From Pseudomonas gingeri (GTDB lineage: Bacteria > Pseudomonadota > Gammaproteobacteria > Pseudomonadales > Pseudomonadaceae), in assembly GCF_013385635.1 (NCBI RefSeq), contig NZ_JACAPR010000013.1:186001-250000 (forward strand): a stretch of DNA of 64,000 nucleotides. The letters are read 5' to 3'. Both the position numbers and the translations under genes were made by a program. This document shows, piece after piece, positions 17,486 to 27,303 of this stretch (position 1 is the first letter of the stretch; every line of letters starts with the position of its first letter). The notes under the pieces are model-generated. The model searched no databases, was not told where the DNA came from, and saw only the letters and a program-made list of their open reading frames with translations.

Positions 17486-18988
17486 TCAGTCGAAGCCGCG
17501 CAGGGAGCGAATCCACACGGTCTTGGTCTGCAGGTACTGGGACATCGCTTCCGTTCCCTTGTCCCGCGACAGCGAGCCGGATTTACGATAGCCGCCAAAA
17601 GGCGTCTTGACGTCACCCTCGGAAAACCCGTTGATCCCTACCACGCCACACGGCAGTTGGCGGGCGAAATGCAGCGCGCGGTCAATGTCGCGGGTAAACA
17701 CCGAAGCATGCAAGCCGTACTCGGTGTCGCGCGCCACCTGCAGGGCCTCGGCGTCGCTGTGCACCTCGATGACGCCCAGCACCGGGCCGAAGATCTCCTC
17801 CCGGGCAATGACCATCTGCGCATCGACACCATCGAACACCACCGGATCCAGATAGAACCCCGGCAAGTCGAGGGCGCGGTTGCCGGTCAGCACCTTCGCG
17901 CCCTGCTCTATTCCCTTGTCGATGAAACCCTGGACCCGATCGCGCTGGCGAGCCGACACCAGCGGCCCGATATCGGTTTCGGGGTCCAGCGGGTCGCCGA
18001 CTTTCAACGACGCCACCTTGGCCTTCACCTTCTCCAGGAACTGCGCCTTGCAGCTCGAATGGACGATCTGGCGCATGTTCGCCGAGCAGTTCTGCCCGGC
18101 ATTCCAGAAGGCCGCGTTGACCGCATTGTCGATCAGGTCGTCGCTCAGCGGCGCGTCATCGAGGATGATCAACGGGCTCTTGCCGCCCAGCTCCAGGCCC
18201 ACCGGCTTGAGGTTGCTCTGCGCCGCGTACTCCAGGATCAGGGCGCCCACGGGGCCGGAACCGGTGAAGGTGATGGCGTCGATCCCCGGGTGGCGCCCCA
18301 TGGCTTCACCGACTTCCTGGCCATAACCCGGCAGCACGTTCAGCACGCCGTCGGGCAGCCCGGCACGGGTCGCCAGTTCAGCCAGGCGCAGGGCGGTCAG
18401 CGAGGTCAGTTCCGCCGGCTTGAGCACCACGCTGCAGCCGGCGGCCAGGGCCGGCGCCAGCTTCCAGGCACTCATCAGCAGCGGGAAATTCCACGGCACG
18501 ATGGCCCCGACCACACCGATCGGTTCCTGGACAATAAAAGCGGTGACGTCCTCGCCGGTGGGCACCACCTTGCCAAAGGTCTTGTCGATCAGCTCGGCAT
18601 ACCACTGGAAGAAGTTTGGCACTTCGGTGCCGATTTCATGCAGGCAGTCCTTGATCGGCTTGCCGCTGTCCAGGGACTCCATCACCGCCAGCTCGGTGGA
18701 GTGCTCACGGATCAGGCCCGCCAGGCGCAACAGGACCGTCTTGCGAAACTCCGGCTTGGCCCTGGACCAGTCACCCGTCTCGAATACCGCCCGGCCGGCC
18801 GCGACCGCCTGATCGACATGGCCGCGATTGGCGAAACCGATGCTGCCGAAGACCTGGCCGGTGGCCGGGTTGATGTTGTCGTAGCGTGCATCGCCCTGAA
18901 CGTACTGGCCATTGATGTAAGGCCGGTCCGGCAAAGTCAGCGAAGCGGCGATGCGATGGTAATACGAGGTATCCAACGATTCGTTCAT
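17486..18988 (-). CDS. NAD(P)-dependent aldehyde dehydrogenase, PuuC/KauB-like
   Basis: This 500-residue enzyme has the ALDH cofactor region VGAIVPWNFPLLM, the catalytic Glu in GLELGGKSPLI and the catalytic Cys in WNAGQNCSAN. Its length and motifs match aldehyde dehydrogenases that oxidise aminoaldehydes such as gamma-glutamyl-gamma-aminobutyraldehyde or 3-aminopropanal. It is the last gene of the minus-strand operon that also holds a PuuB-like amine oxidase and a polyamine-type importer, so it probably oxidises the aldehyde that oxidase releases. The precise substrate is inferred. Confidence 0.88.
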   Translation of the reverse strand: MNESLDTSYYHRIAASLTLPDRPYINGQYVQGDARYDNINPATGQVFGSIGFANRGHVDQAVAAGRAVFETGDWSRAKPEFRKTVLLRLAGLIREHSTELAVMESLDSGKPIKDCLHEIGTEVPNFFQWYAELIDKTFGKVVPTGEDVTAFIVQEPIGVVGAIVPWNFPLLMSAWKLAPALAAGCSVVLKPAELTSLTALRLAELATRAGLPDGVLNVLPGYGQEVGEAMGRHPGIDAITFTGSGPVGALILEYAAQSNLKPVGLELGGKSPLIILDDAPLSDDLIDNAVNAAFWNAGQNCSANMRQIVHSSCKAQFLEKVKAKVASLKVGDPLDPETDIGPLVSARQRDRVQGFIDKGIEQGAKVLTGNRALDLPGFYLDPVVFDGVDAQMVIAREEIFGPVLGVIEVHSDAEALQVARDTEYGLHASVFTRDIDRALHFARQLPCGVVGINGFSEGDVKTPFGGYRKSGSLSRDKGTEAMSQYLQTKTVWIRSLRGFD

Positions 18989-19024
18989 TTCAAGAGTCCA
19001 CAGTGATGAGCGTTGACGATTTGA

Positions 19025-19816
19025 CTAAACCGGGTACAGCCGCCGACGGCGCCGATTGCGCACAAGCATCAGGATCAAGCCGATCGACAGCGTCCCGACA
19101 ATGAAAAGAAAGGCCGCGGCGGCGATTTCCGGGCTGATGTTTTCGCGGATGCTGGAAAACATCTGCAAGGCCAGGGTCCGTTGCCCGGGGCCGGCGACGA
19201 ACAGGGTCAGCACCACCTCATCGAGGGAGGTGGCAAAGGCCAGCACCGCCCCCGAGAGGATCCCCGGCAGTGCCAGGGGCAAGGTGGTGGTGCGCAGCAC
19301 TGTGAACGGGCTGGCGCCGAGGCTCGCGGCGGCAAGCTCTATCTTCGGATTGATACCGGCCAGCGAGCCGGAGACGCTGATCACCACGAAAGGCACCGCC
19401 AGCACGGTATGGGCAATGATCACGCCGGTGTAGCTGCTGGTCAGCCCGAGCTTCTGCAGGAACATCTGCATGCCCACGCCGAGCACCACCGCCGGGACCA
19501 CCATCGGCAACATGAACAACGAGTTGACCACCCCGCGAAACGGCACGCCCTTGCGCCGCAACCCCAGGGCCGCCAGGGTACCGAGGCTGGTGGCCAGTGT
19601 CGTGGCACCGAAGGCCATGATCAGGCTGTTGATGATCGACATTTCCCAGGCCTGCGCGGTGAACAGCCGCTCGAACCAGCGCAGGGAAAACGACGGTATC
19701 GGGTACACCAGGAACGAGCTGGAGGTGAACGCCAGCGGCAGCACGGCGAACAGCGGAGCCAGCAGGAACATCACCATGCAGGCGCCGTACAGGGACAAAA
19801 ACGGGTGGCTTTTCAT
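19025..19816 (-). CDS. PotC/PotI-type ABC transporter permease
   Basis: This is a 263-residue membrane protein with an N-terminal anchor, about six helices and an EAA loop around ELAAASLGASPFTVLRTTTL. It overlaps the upstream permease by 4 bp, consistent with translational coupling. It forms the channel of the second polyamine-type importer with that permease. Confidence 0.87.
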   Translation of the reverse strand: MKSHPFLSLYGACMVMFLLAPLFAVLPLAFTSSSFLVYPIPSFSLRWFERLFTAQAWEMSIINSLIMAFGATTLATSLGTLAALGLRRKGVPFRGVVNSLFMLPMVVPAVVLGVGMQMFLQKLGLTSSYTGVIIAHTVLAVPFVVISVSGSLAGINPKIELAAASLGASPFTVLRTTTLPLALPGILSGAVLAFATSLDEVVLTLFVAGPGQRTLALQMFSSIRENISPEIAAAAFLFIVGTLSIGLILMLVRNRRRRRLYPV

Positions 19817-20994
19817 TCGGCCGTCTCCTGTTCACGGTTCGACAGGCGCTGATACACCGCATACAACACGATGGTGATCACCAGCAGTACCAGGCCCAGG
19901 GCACTGGCCATGCCCCAGTTGGCGGCACCGGTGGCGTAGAAGGCAATGACCGAGCTGATCATCTGGTCCTTGGGCCCGCCAATCAGCGCGGGGGTGATGT
20001 AGTAGCCGATGGCGGACATGAACACCAGCAGCACCCCGGAGGTGATGCCCCGCGCGCTCAGCGGCAGCAGTACCTCAAGAAACGCCCGGAACGGATTCGC
20101 CCCGAGGGAGCCGGCCGCCGGCATCAGGTTGCGCGGAATGCCCATGATCACGCTGTAGATCGGCAGCACCATCAGCGGCAGCAATACATGGACCATGGCG
20201 ATGATCACCCCGGTCCGGTTGAACACCAGGGCCGTGGGTCGGTCGGTCAGGTGCAGCAGCATCAACAGGCGATTGACGATGCCGTTGTCCTGCAAAACGA
20301 TGAACCACGCGGTGGTGCGCACCAGCAGCGAGGTCCACAACGGCAGCAATACCGCGCCCAGCAACAGGTTGCGCCACCCGCCGCTGACGCTGGCCAGCAG
20401 CACGGCATAGGGATAGCCCAGCAGCAGGCAGAGCACCGTGATGGTGGCGGTCATGGAAAAGGTACGAATCATGATGGTGCGGTTGGCCGAGGCATCACCG
20501 GGCATGGCGACCACCTGTCCCTGGCTGTCACGCTGCAGGTCCACGGACGCCAGCAGGAAACGGTCGGTAACCGGTGCCAGGGCGTCACGCACGGTTTGCC
20601 AGTAGCGCAGATCGGCCCAACGACTGTCCACGCTGGCCAGATCGACCGGGCCGTCACTGGCGAGTACCGCCGCCTGGGTCTTGCCGATCAGCGTGCGAAA
20701 CCCCGGCGCGGCACTGTTAAGCCGCCGAACCATCTCACCGATGGCTTGCTGGTCGCTGATGTTGCGGATGTCGGTGACAAACGCCTGCTGAATCCCCGGG
20801 CCGGGCAGCGATTGCCCGTCCCATCCGGTCGCAGCCTCGCGGGTCAGCGGCAGCACGTCGAGCACCGAGCGGTCAGACACTGCCTGCTGCATCACCGTGC
20901 CCAGGGGCCAGAGGAAAAAAGCCAGCATGAACAGAAACAACGGCACCACCAGCAGGACCGCGGACCGGCGGTTTTTCACGGAAAGAGTGCTCAT
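19813..20994 (-). CDS. PotB/PotH-type ABC transporter permease with a long periplasmic loop
   Basis: The 393-residue permease starts at 20994 (MSTLSVKNRRSAV), overlapping the ATPase stop by 4 bp; the longer open frame upstream lies inside the ATPase gene. After the first helix (about residues 12-34) there are roughly 150 polar residues before the next hydrophobic segment, then the usual helices and an EAA-type loop (LMPAAGSLGANPFRAFLEVL). This makes it about 90 residues longer than the permease in the first operon. The extra segment should face the periplasm and might contact the binding protein. Confidence 0.85.
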   Translation of the reverse strand: MSTLSVKNRRSAVLLVVPLFLFMLAFFLWPLGTVMQQAVSDRSVLDVLPLTREAATGWDGQSLPGPGIQQAFVTDIRNISDQQAIGEMVRRLNSAAPGFRTLIGKTQAAVLASDGPVDLASVDSRWADLRYWQTVRDALAPVTDRFLLASVDLQRDSQGQVVAMPGDASANRTIMIRTFSMTATITVLCLLLGYPYAVLLASVSGGWRNLLLGAVLLPLWTSLLVRTTAWFIVLQDNGIVNRLLMLLHLTDRPTALVFNRTGVIIAMVHVLLPLMVLPIYSVIMGIPRNLMPAAGSLGANPFRAFLEVLLPLSARGITSGVLLVFMSAIGYYITPALIGGPKDQMISSVIAFYATGAANWGMASALGLVLLVITIVLYAVYQRLSNREQETAE

Positions 20995-22055
20995 GAGGCG
21001 ATCATCCAGCAGTCCCGGGGATCGAAATGCGCCATGACCCGGGTCCCGGTGCTGCACTCGGGCGCGCTGCGGCTCAAGCGTGCGGTCAGGGTCAGGTTGT
21101 CACCCGCCAGCTGTGCCCGCAGATGATCGCCCTGGTACACCGCGTCCACCATCTGCACCGCCAGCGAGTTGGCCTGGGTCGCGCTGTCGCTGAGGGTCAG
21201 GCGCTCGGGACGCACCGACACCAGGACGTCCTGGCCCACGCTCAAGCCCGACGCGGACACGCAGATACGCGCGCCACTGCCCAGCAGCACGTCCGCGCGC
21301 TCGCCATCGATGCTCACCAGGCGCCCTTCGAGCAGGTTGGTCTCGCCGATGAACTCGGCGACAAAACGTGTCCGCGGCCGGTCGTAGATGTCCCGGGGCG
21401 AACCGATCTGCTCGATCTTGCCCTTGTTGAACACCGCGATCCGATCCGACATGGTCAGCGCTTCGGACTGATCGTGGGTGACAAACACGATGGTCAGGCC
21501 CAGGCGATTGTGCAGTGCACGGATATCCAGCTGCATCTGTTCACGCAGTTGCTTGTCCAGGGCACCCAGGGGCTCGTCCATCAACACCACGCGGGGCTCG
21601 AACACCAGGGCCCGGGCCAGGGCGACCCGTTGCTGCTGCCCGCCGGACAGTTGCGTCGGCCGACGATCGCTCATGGCCGACAGTTGCACCATATCCAGCG
21701 CCCGGGCCACGCGCTGCTTGATCTCGCTACGGCTGACGCCGCGCATGCGCAACGGAAAGGCGATGTTCTCGCCCACGGTGCGATGGGGAAACAAGGCATA
21801 GTTCTGGAACACCACGCCCATGTCTCGCTTGTGGGGTGGCAAATCGTTGACCTTGACGTCGTTGACCACGATGTCGCCGCTGGAGGCCGTTTCGAAGCCG
21901 GCGAGCATCATCAGCAAGGTGGTTTTGCCGGAACCCGACGGCCCAAGAAGACTGACAAACTCCCCTTCCCTGATGTCCAGGGAGAGGTTGTCGATCACCT
22001 TGATCGATCCATAATTCTTTGTGACGCCGGCGAAACGTATTCTGAAATCAGTCAC
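20991..22055 (-). CDS. PotA/PotG-type ABC transporter ATP-binding protein
   Basis: This is a 354-residue ATPase: Walker A GPSGSGKTT, Q-loop FQNYALFPH, signature LSGGQQQR, Walker B VVLMDEPLGALD, H-loop THDQSEAL and a C-terminal TOBE-like region (VSVRPERLTLSD). The GTG start at 22055 is preferred: GAGGA lies 8 nt upstream and the protein then begins just before the typical first strand. An upstream ATG at 22109 would add 18 residues unlike the family. It serves the importer whose binding protein is 76 bp upstream. Confidence 0.9.
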   Translation of the reverse strand: MTDFRIRFAGVTKNYGSIKVIDNLSLDIREGEFVSLLGPSGSGKTTLLMMLAGFETASSGDIVVNDVKVNDLPPHKRDMGVVFQNYALFPHRTVGENIAFPLRMRGVSRSEIKQRVARALDMVQLSAMSDRRPTQLSGGQQQRVALARALVFEPRVVLMDEPLGALDKQLREQMQLDIRALHNRLGLTIVFVTHDQSEALTMSDRIAVFNKGKIEQIGSPRDIYDRPRTRFVAEFIGETNLLEGRLVSIDGERADVLLGSGARICVSASGLSVGQDVLVSVRPERLTLSDSATQANSLAVQMVDAVYQGDHLRAQLAGDNLTLTARLSRSAPECSTGTRVMAHFDPRDCWMIAS

Positions 22056-22131
22056 AAGGAGAATCCTCGAAAACGTGTTGTTATCGTGCGGCTGCCGGAA
22101 CAGCCGCATCCTTCACCCGTGGGGCGGGCCG

Positions 22132-23187
22132 TTATTTGGCCAACCACGCGTTGTAACGGGCGGTGAGGTCCTCCAGGTGGTCATTCCAGAAGCTGGTGTC
22201 CAGGGGGATCGCGTCCTGCATGTTTTGCGGATTCGACGGCAGGTCGACAAAGTCAGCCTTGGCGATCAGCGCCGCCGCATCGCGGTTGGGCACGCCGTAG
22301 GAAACGATGCTCGGGAGCTTGGCCTGGTTCTCGGAACGGGTGGTAAAGGCAATGAACTGCTGGGCCAGGTCCTTGTTCGGCGCGCCCTTGAGAATCACCC
22401 AACTGTCCATCGCGTAAATGCTGCCGGGCCAGACCAGCTTGTAGTTCTTGTGTTCGGTCTTGCTGATATTGGTCAGGCGACCGTTGTACACGGCGGCCAT
22501 GGCCACTTCACCCGACGCCAGGAACTGCAACGGCTGACCGCCGGCGTCCCACCAGACGATATTGGCTTTCAACTGATCGAGTTTGGCGAAGGCGCGATCC
22601 ACCCCTTCAGGCGTGGCGAGCACCGCGTACAGATCCTTCGCGGCAACGCCATCGGCCAGCAAGGCGAATTCCAGGTTGTACTTGGCGCCCTTGCGCAGCG
22701 AACGCTTGCCGGGGAATTTCTTCACGTCCCAGAAATCGGCCCAGCCGGACGGTCCGACCTTGAGCTTGTCGGCGTCATAGCCGATGGCGACCGACCAGTA
22801 GTAGACCCCTGCCCCGCAGGGGCTGATGGAGTCGGGCAGGAGTTTGTCCTTGGCGCTGTTCTTGCTCCAGTCGATCTTTTCGAACAGGCCATCAGAGCAA
22901 CCCAGTTCCAGTACATCGGACTCCACCTGGACCACGTCCCAGTTTGGTGTCCCGGCCTTGACCTTGGCCTGCAACACGCCGTAACCGCCGTCCCAGGAAT
23001 CCTCAAGGACCGGCTGGCCCACCGACTTGGAGAACGGCGTCATATAGATATCCCTCAGCGCATCCTGGGTGACCCCGCCCCACCCGACCACGGTGAGATC
23101 CCGGGCCAAGACCTGGCCTGCGGTGACGGCCGAGGCCACCACGGCGAGGGTGCCGATACAACGTTTAAAGCTGAATGTCTTCAACAT
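22132..23187 (-). CDS. PotD/PotF-type polyamine ABC substrate-binding protein
   Basis: This 351-residue protein has a Sec signal peptide ending about residue 28 (TAGQVLA). The mature protein begins LTVVGWGGVTQDALRD, as in SBP_bac_8/PotD proteins, and contains the family segment WDVVQVESDVLELGC and a late AMDSWVILKGAPN. It is the fifth gene of the minus operon, between the oxidase and the ATPase. It is only distantly like the Tat-exported binding protein at 241-1401, so the two importers probably differ in ligand. Confidence 0.87.
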   Translation of the reverse strand: MLKTFSFKRCIGTLAVVASAVTAGQVLARDLTVVGWGGVTQDALRDIYMTPFSKSVGQPVLEDSWDGGYGVLQAKVKAGTPNWDVVQVESDVLELGCSDGLFEKIDWSKNSAKDKLLPDSISPCGAGVYYWSVAIGYDADKLKVGPSGWADFWDVKKFPGKRSLRKGAKYNLEFALLADGVAAKDLYAVLATPEGVDRAFAKLDQLKANIVWWDAGGQPLQFLASGEVAMAAVYNGRLTNISKTEHKNYKLVWPGSIYAMDSWVILKGAPNKDLAQQFIAFTTRSENQAKLPSIVSYGVPNRDAAALIAKADFVDLPSNPQNMQDAIPLDTSFWNDHLEDLTARYNAWLAK

Positions 23188-23325
23188 GGTATTCCCCTGA
23201 TCGTTATTACTTTCGTCGGACAGAATGGGCAGACATACGGCAAAATCTGGATCAGACGCTCCTCTACAATCCTTGTCCGGCGAAGGGGCTCCTTTTTTGT
23301 TTTATGCCTCGCCGCGGTCACACTC

Positions 23326-24621
23326 TCAGTTCACATCCATCACCCGGAAATAGCTCGACGCCACGGCGGCATACAGCTGGTTCAGGCCATGGAACGGAAT
23401 ACGCTTGAGCCGAGTCACCGGCAGCCCCAATACTGAGCTGCTGTCCAGCAAATGGGCGGCCAGCGATTGGCCCATGGCCGTCATCATCGCGATGCCACGC
23501 CCCTGGCAACCCAGCACCGCGCTGATGCCGGGAGCGGGCTCATGGACATGGGGCAAGTAATCCGGGGTCACCGCCAGGCGGCCGGACCAGGCGAACTCGA
23601 TAGAGATACCTGCCAGTTGCGGGTAGGCCTGCAACATCAGGCGATACAGATGCGAGAAATCAGCCGCCGTCTTCGGCCCACCGGCCTTGCCTTCGCCGCC
23701 GAGGAAAAACCGCCCGGCCGGGTCTTTACGGAAGTACTGGATCAACCGGCGGGTGTCCGCCGCGTGATGCCCTTCCGGCAGGATCGAGGCAGCAACCGAG
23801 GCCTCCAACGGCACCGTGGCGATCTGGAACGAATGCACCGGGATGATGGTTTGTTCCAGCCCCGGCCACAGGCCATCGGTGTAGCCATTGGTGGCGAGAA
23901 TCACCCGGTTGGCCCGGACCTTGGCCCCCGAAGCCGTGGTCAAGACCCAACTCCCGGACTGCTGTACCAGTGTCTGGATGCGGGTCCGCTCAAAGACCTT
24001 GGCGCCTTCGCTGACCGCAGCGCGGGCCAGGCCACGCACATAGCTCAACGGCTGCAGGTTGCCGCCCCGAGGATCGATGATCGCCCCGGTGTAGGCCGCG
24101 CTGCCGGTGATGCGCCGGGTCTCTTCACGGCCCAGGGTCTGCACCTTGACGCCGCGATTGATCCAACCGTTGGCCCGGCGTTCCAGGTCCGCCTCGGCAC
24201 TTTCGCGGTGGGCCGGCATGAGCCAGCCGGTGCGTTTGATATGGCACTGGATATCGTAGCGGGCAACGATCTCGAACACCTTGTCCGGCGCCTTGCCGGA
24301 AAAATCCAGCGCGTGTTCGGCAATGGCCGGATGCTTGGCGAGCACATCGTGGGGATCGAGCTTGAGCCCCGGATTGATCTGCCCGCCGTTGCGCCCCGAG
24401 GCCCCGTCACCCACCCGCCCGGCTTCCAGCACCGCGACCGTGACGCCATGGGACGCCAGCTCGATGGCCGCGGACAACCCCGTAAACCCCGCACCGATAA
24501 TGGCGACATCCACCACCAGGTCCTGCTGCAACGCCAGCAGGGTCGGCGCGGGTTCCGCCGTTGCCGTCCAGGCCGGCATGTCCAGGGGCTGAAGGATCGA
24601 GTGGAGCTTGTTGTTGTTCAT
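23326..24621 (-). CDS. FAD-dependent amine oxidase, PuuB/OrdL-like (DAO family)
   Basis: This is a 431-residue flavoprotein with the dinucleotide-binding motif VAIIGAGFTGLSAAIELASH near residues 37-56 and the family segment GDGASGRNGGQINPG just after it. The DAO C-terminal region includes WSGRLAVTPDYLPHV. PuuB oxidises gamma-glutamylputrescine to an aldehyde; related enzymes oxidise other primary or secondary amines. No PuuA-type ligase is present in this cluster, so a glutamylated substrate is not assured. It probably works ahead of the aldehyde dehydrogenase at 17486. Confidence 0.87.
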   Translation of the reverse strand: MNNNKLHSILQPLDMPAWTATAEPAPTLLALQQDLVVDVAIIGAGFTGLSAAIELASHGVTVAVLEAGRVGDGASGRNGGQINPGLKLDPHDVLAKHPAIAEHALDFSGKAPDKVFEIVARYDIQCHIKRTGWLMPAHRESAEADLERRANGWINRGVKVQTLGREETRRITGSAAYTGAIIDPRGGNLQPLSYVRGLARAAVSEGAKVFERTRIQTLVQQSGSWVLTTASGAKVRANRVILATNGYTDGLWPGLEQTIIPVHSFQIATVPLEASVAASILPEGHHAADTRRLIQYFRKDPAGRFFLGGEGKAGGPKTAADFSHLYRLMLQAYPQLAGISIEFAWSGRLAVTPDYLPHVHEPAPGISAVLGCQGRGIAMMTAMGQSLAAHLLDSSSVLGLPVTRLKRIPFHGLNQLYAAVASSYFRVMDVN

Positions 24622-24652
24622 GTGCGCACCTGTGGGCGTGGGTGGGTGGAGA

Positions 24653-25048
24653 TCAGGCGACGGCGGGAACGGCCACGATCAGTTCGACCTCGACCTTGTA
24701 GCCCGGGTCGGCCAGCGCCGGCACGATCACCAGCGTGGAGCAGGCCCGGACCGTCGGGATGTAGCGGTTGCGGATCGCGCGGTAGGCAGGGATGTCTTCG
24801 ACGTTGGTCAAGTAGGTGGTCGCCTTGACGATATGCTCGGTCGAGGTCCCGGCTTCCTTGAGCAGTTGCAGGATGTTCTGCCAAGTGATTTCGATCTGCT
24901 CCGCCGCCGTTGCGCCCAGGCGACCGTCAGCACCGATACCGATCTGGCCGGAGGTGATCAGCAAGCGGGTGCCGGGCTCGACGAGAGCCGCTTCCGAGAA
25001 TTGCGTGGCGGGTGCAGGACGATCCGAGTAGTTCAAGCGAGTAAACAT
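24653..25048 (-). CDS. RidA-family deaminase-like protein
   Basis: This 131-residue Rid protein starts at 25048 (MFTRLNYSDRPA). RidA proteins hydrolyse reactive enamine/imine intermediates made by amino-acid enzymes. The key Arg of active members is retained in TVRACSTLVIVPAL, and the terminal KVEVELIV strand is typical. Its place between the amine oxidase and a HAD enzyme suggests it clears imines released in amine oxidation. The longer open frame upstream overlaps the HAD gene and is not likely to be coding. Confidence 0.85.
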   Translation of the reverse strand: MFTRLNYSDRPAPATQFSEAALVEPGTRLLITSGQIGIGADGRLGATAAEQIEITWQNILQLLKEAGTSTEHIVKATTYLTNVEDIPAYRAIRNRYIPTVRACSTLVIVPALADPGYKVEVELIVAVPAVA

Positions 25049-25088
25049 GTAGCCTCCAGTTATCGTGAATGTGCAGGTTGAGCGGGTG

Positions 25089-25802
25089 TTACCAGCCCAG
25101 GGATTTGAACAGTTCGGGTACGTGGGACAGGTTCGGCAGCACCGCATCGGGCGTGTAGTCGGCGGGCGCCTGGCGGCCGGTGCCACGGTCGATCCACACA
25201 CAGCGGAAACCGATATCCCGCGCGGCGGTCAGGTCCAGCAACGGCGATGCGCAGATATGCACCACGTCGCTCTTGTCGATGCCCAGTTGGCGGTAGGCAT
25301 GGTTGAACAGGCGCGGCGACGGCTTGTAGGCCTCGGCCTGCTCGGCGGTGATCACCCGGTCGATGGTGCCGCCCAGTTGCGCGACATTGCCGGCAATCAC
25401 CGCGTCTTCGGCGTTGGAGACGATGCACAGCTTGAAGCCCATCTGCTTGAGCTCGGTCAGCGCCGCTACCACTTCGGGGAACGGTGGCATGGCCGAGATG
25501 CGCCCGATCAGAATGTCGAAATCGGCTTGATCGGTGGTCACGCCAAAGTGGGCCATGGCCTCGACAAAACTCTGCGCAACGATCTTGCGGAACTTCATGA
25601 ACGGCACCGACTGTTCGAGCTCGTGCTCACGGTCGTCGTGCCAGGCGATGATGTCCTTGAGCGCAATATCGCTACGGTCGTACTTCTGCAGGATCTGCGT
25701 CAGTGCCGCGCGTACGCCTTCATCCCACTGGATCAGGGTGCCGTAGCAGTCAAACGTCAACCAGGTGGGTTTCTCGCCACTGAGCTTTTTATCTTTGAGC
25801 AT
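25089..25802 (-). CDS. HAD-superfamily hydrolase, haloacid dehalogenase type II-like
   Basis: This is a 237-residue HAD protein. Motif I is FDCYGTLIQWD (nucleophile Asp near residue 18), motif II IVSNAED, the conserved Lys lies in AYKPSPRLF, and the late acidic motif is in ASPLLDLTAARDIGF. The cap organisation and length resemble L-2-haloacid dehalogenases, a family that also includes phosphatases. It lies 18 bp after the glycerate-kinase-like gene. Its role in an amine operon is not obvious; it could dephosphorylate or dehalogenate a C3 acid. Confidence 0.82.
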   Translation of the reverse strand: MLKDKKLSGEKPTWLTFDCYGTLIQWDEGVRAALTQILQKYDRSDIALKDIIAWHDDREHELEQSVPFMKFRKIVAQSFVEAMAHFGVTTDQADFDILIGRISAMPPFPEVVAALTELKQMGFKLCIVSNAEDAVIAGNVAQLGGTIDRVITAEQAEAYKPSPRLFNHAYRQLGIDKSDVVHICASPLLDLTAARDIGFRCVWIDRGTGRQAPADYTPDAVLPNLSHVPELFKSLGW

Positions 25803-25820
25803 TGCTCTTCTCCTCGATAA

Positions 25821-27188
25821 TTACAGCTTGGCCACCAGGACCAGCTTCAGGTCGTTCACATTCGTCCCGGTCGCGCCGGTTTCAATGGCATGGCCCAGTC
25901 GCTCCAGGGCCGGGGTGACGTCATGGCGCGCCAGGGCCTGATGCAGGTCCACGTCCATCTGCAGCGCCAGCTCGGCCGTGGTGCCGTCGGCAATGCCGCC
26001 GGCGTATTGGGTCGGGCCATCGGTGCCGTCGGTATCCAGGCCGAGCACAACGATGCCGCGGGTGTCTCGCAGCTCCAGGGCAGCGCTGACGGCGAATTCC
26101 TGGTTGGGGCCGCCACGGCCTCGCGAGCCGCTGGCGGTGACGGTGGTTTCGCCACCGCCGATCAGCACGCAAGGGGCAAAGATCGGCCGACCGTCCTGGA
26201 CGATCTGCTTGGCGATGGCCACCAGGTTGCGGCCCAGGGCACTGCTTTCGCCCTCGAAAAAGGTCGACAGCAACAACGGGTTGAAGCCGGCGCGCCGGGC
26301 CTCGTTGGCCGCGCCGATGCAGGCGGCATCGGCGGCGACCAGGATCACGTCCTGACAGGACAGGTGCGCCAGCTCCCGGGCCCGCACGGTTTCATGCTCG
26401 GCGGGCGCCAGGCGCAAAAAGGCGGTAACCGACACCGGCAGGCGCTCCCACAGGCGGTATTTGTCGAGCACCGCCTGGGCATCGGCGAAGGTCGAGCGGT
26501 CGGCCACGGACGGGTCGGTGATGTAGTCCAGGTGGTCGCCGATCACGTCCGAGACCGTCAGGTTGATCAGCGTAACGCCGCTGGACAGCGCCCGGATCAG
26601 GCGCCCGCCCTTGACGGTCGAGAGGTGCTTGCGCACATCGTTGATCTCGGTGATGTTGGCCCCGCAGGTCAGCAGAATTTCACTGGCGGCGGCCTTGTCC
26701 TGCAGCGAGATATCGGCGGCAGGCGCGACGAACAATGACGACGAGCCACCGGTAAAGCAGCTCAACACAATGTCACCCGGACGCACGTCGGCCAGCAGAG
26801 CGACGATGGCTTCGGCGGCGTCCAGGGAAGCCTGGTCCGGGATCGGATGGCTGGCCAGGCGCAACTCGATATGCTCGAGGCTGCCCTCCTGGCCATATTT
26901 GCAGGTGACGATGCCTTTATGGATGCGCCCGCCCAGCAGCTCATCCAGCGCCTTGGCAATTGGAAAGCTCGCCTTGCCGGCACCGATCACGAACACCCGG
27001 CTGTCCGGCGTCAGGGGATGACGCCGGCCATCCACCAGCAGTGCGTCGTCCGCCAGGGACACGTAGCGGCGAACCGCGTTGCCGGGGTCGGAATAGGCAA
27101 TGCCGGCATCGGCGATTCTCAAGGCCAGGGCGCGCAGGTCCATGGCCCCGCTGCCCAGTAATTGTTGCCTGTTCTTTATGTAGCTCAT
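25821..27188 (-). CDS. glycerate 2-kinase / TtuD-like protein (DUF4147 + MOFRL)
   Basis: This 455-residue protein has an N-terminal DUF4147 glycerate-kinase domain (VFVIGAGKASFPIAKAL near residues 66-82; the SCFTGGSSSLFVAP loop) and a C-terminal MOFRL domain (VVLGLDTDGTDGPTQYAGGI). Family members phosphorylate glycerate or are annotated as hydroxypyruvate reductase TtuD. The first ATG lacks a clear ribosome site, and Met16 (MDLRALALRIAD) is an alternative start. It is the first gene of the minus operon, 116 bp from a GntR-type operator. It implies a C3 hydroxy-acid intermediate in this regulon. Confidence 0.83.
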   Translation of the reverse strand: MSYIKNRQQLLGSGAMDLRALALRIADAGIAYSDPGNAVRRYVSLADDALLVDGRRHPLTPDSRVFVIGAGKASFPIAKALDELLGGRIHKGIVTCKYGQEGSLEHIELRLASHPIPDQASLDAAEAIVALLADVRPGDIVLSCFTGGSSSLFVAPAADISLQDKAAASEILLTCGANITEINDVRKHLSTVKGGRLIRALSSGVTLINLTVSDVIGDHLDYITDPSVADRSTFADAQAVLDKYRLWERLPVSVTAFLRLAPAEHETVRARELAHLSCQDVILVAADAACIGAANEARRAGFNPLLLSTFFEGESSALGRNLVAIAKQIVQDGRPIFAPCVLIGGGETTVTASGSRGRGGPNQEFAVSAALELRDTRGIVVLGLDTDGTDGPTQYAGGIADGTTAELALQMDVDLHQALARHDVTPALERLGHAIETGATGTNVNDLKLVLVAKL

Positions 27189-27303
27189 CGCGTCACACCG
27201 GCGAGCAGTGCTCGTGCGCCGAGATCGAATGTGGGTGCCGGCATCGGGGTTCTCCTTGCTTCAAAAGGCGGGCTAGCGAAGGTGCTGAAATCGAGTATTG
27301 ATT

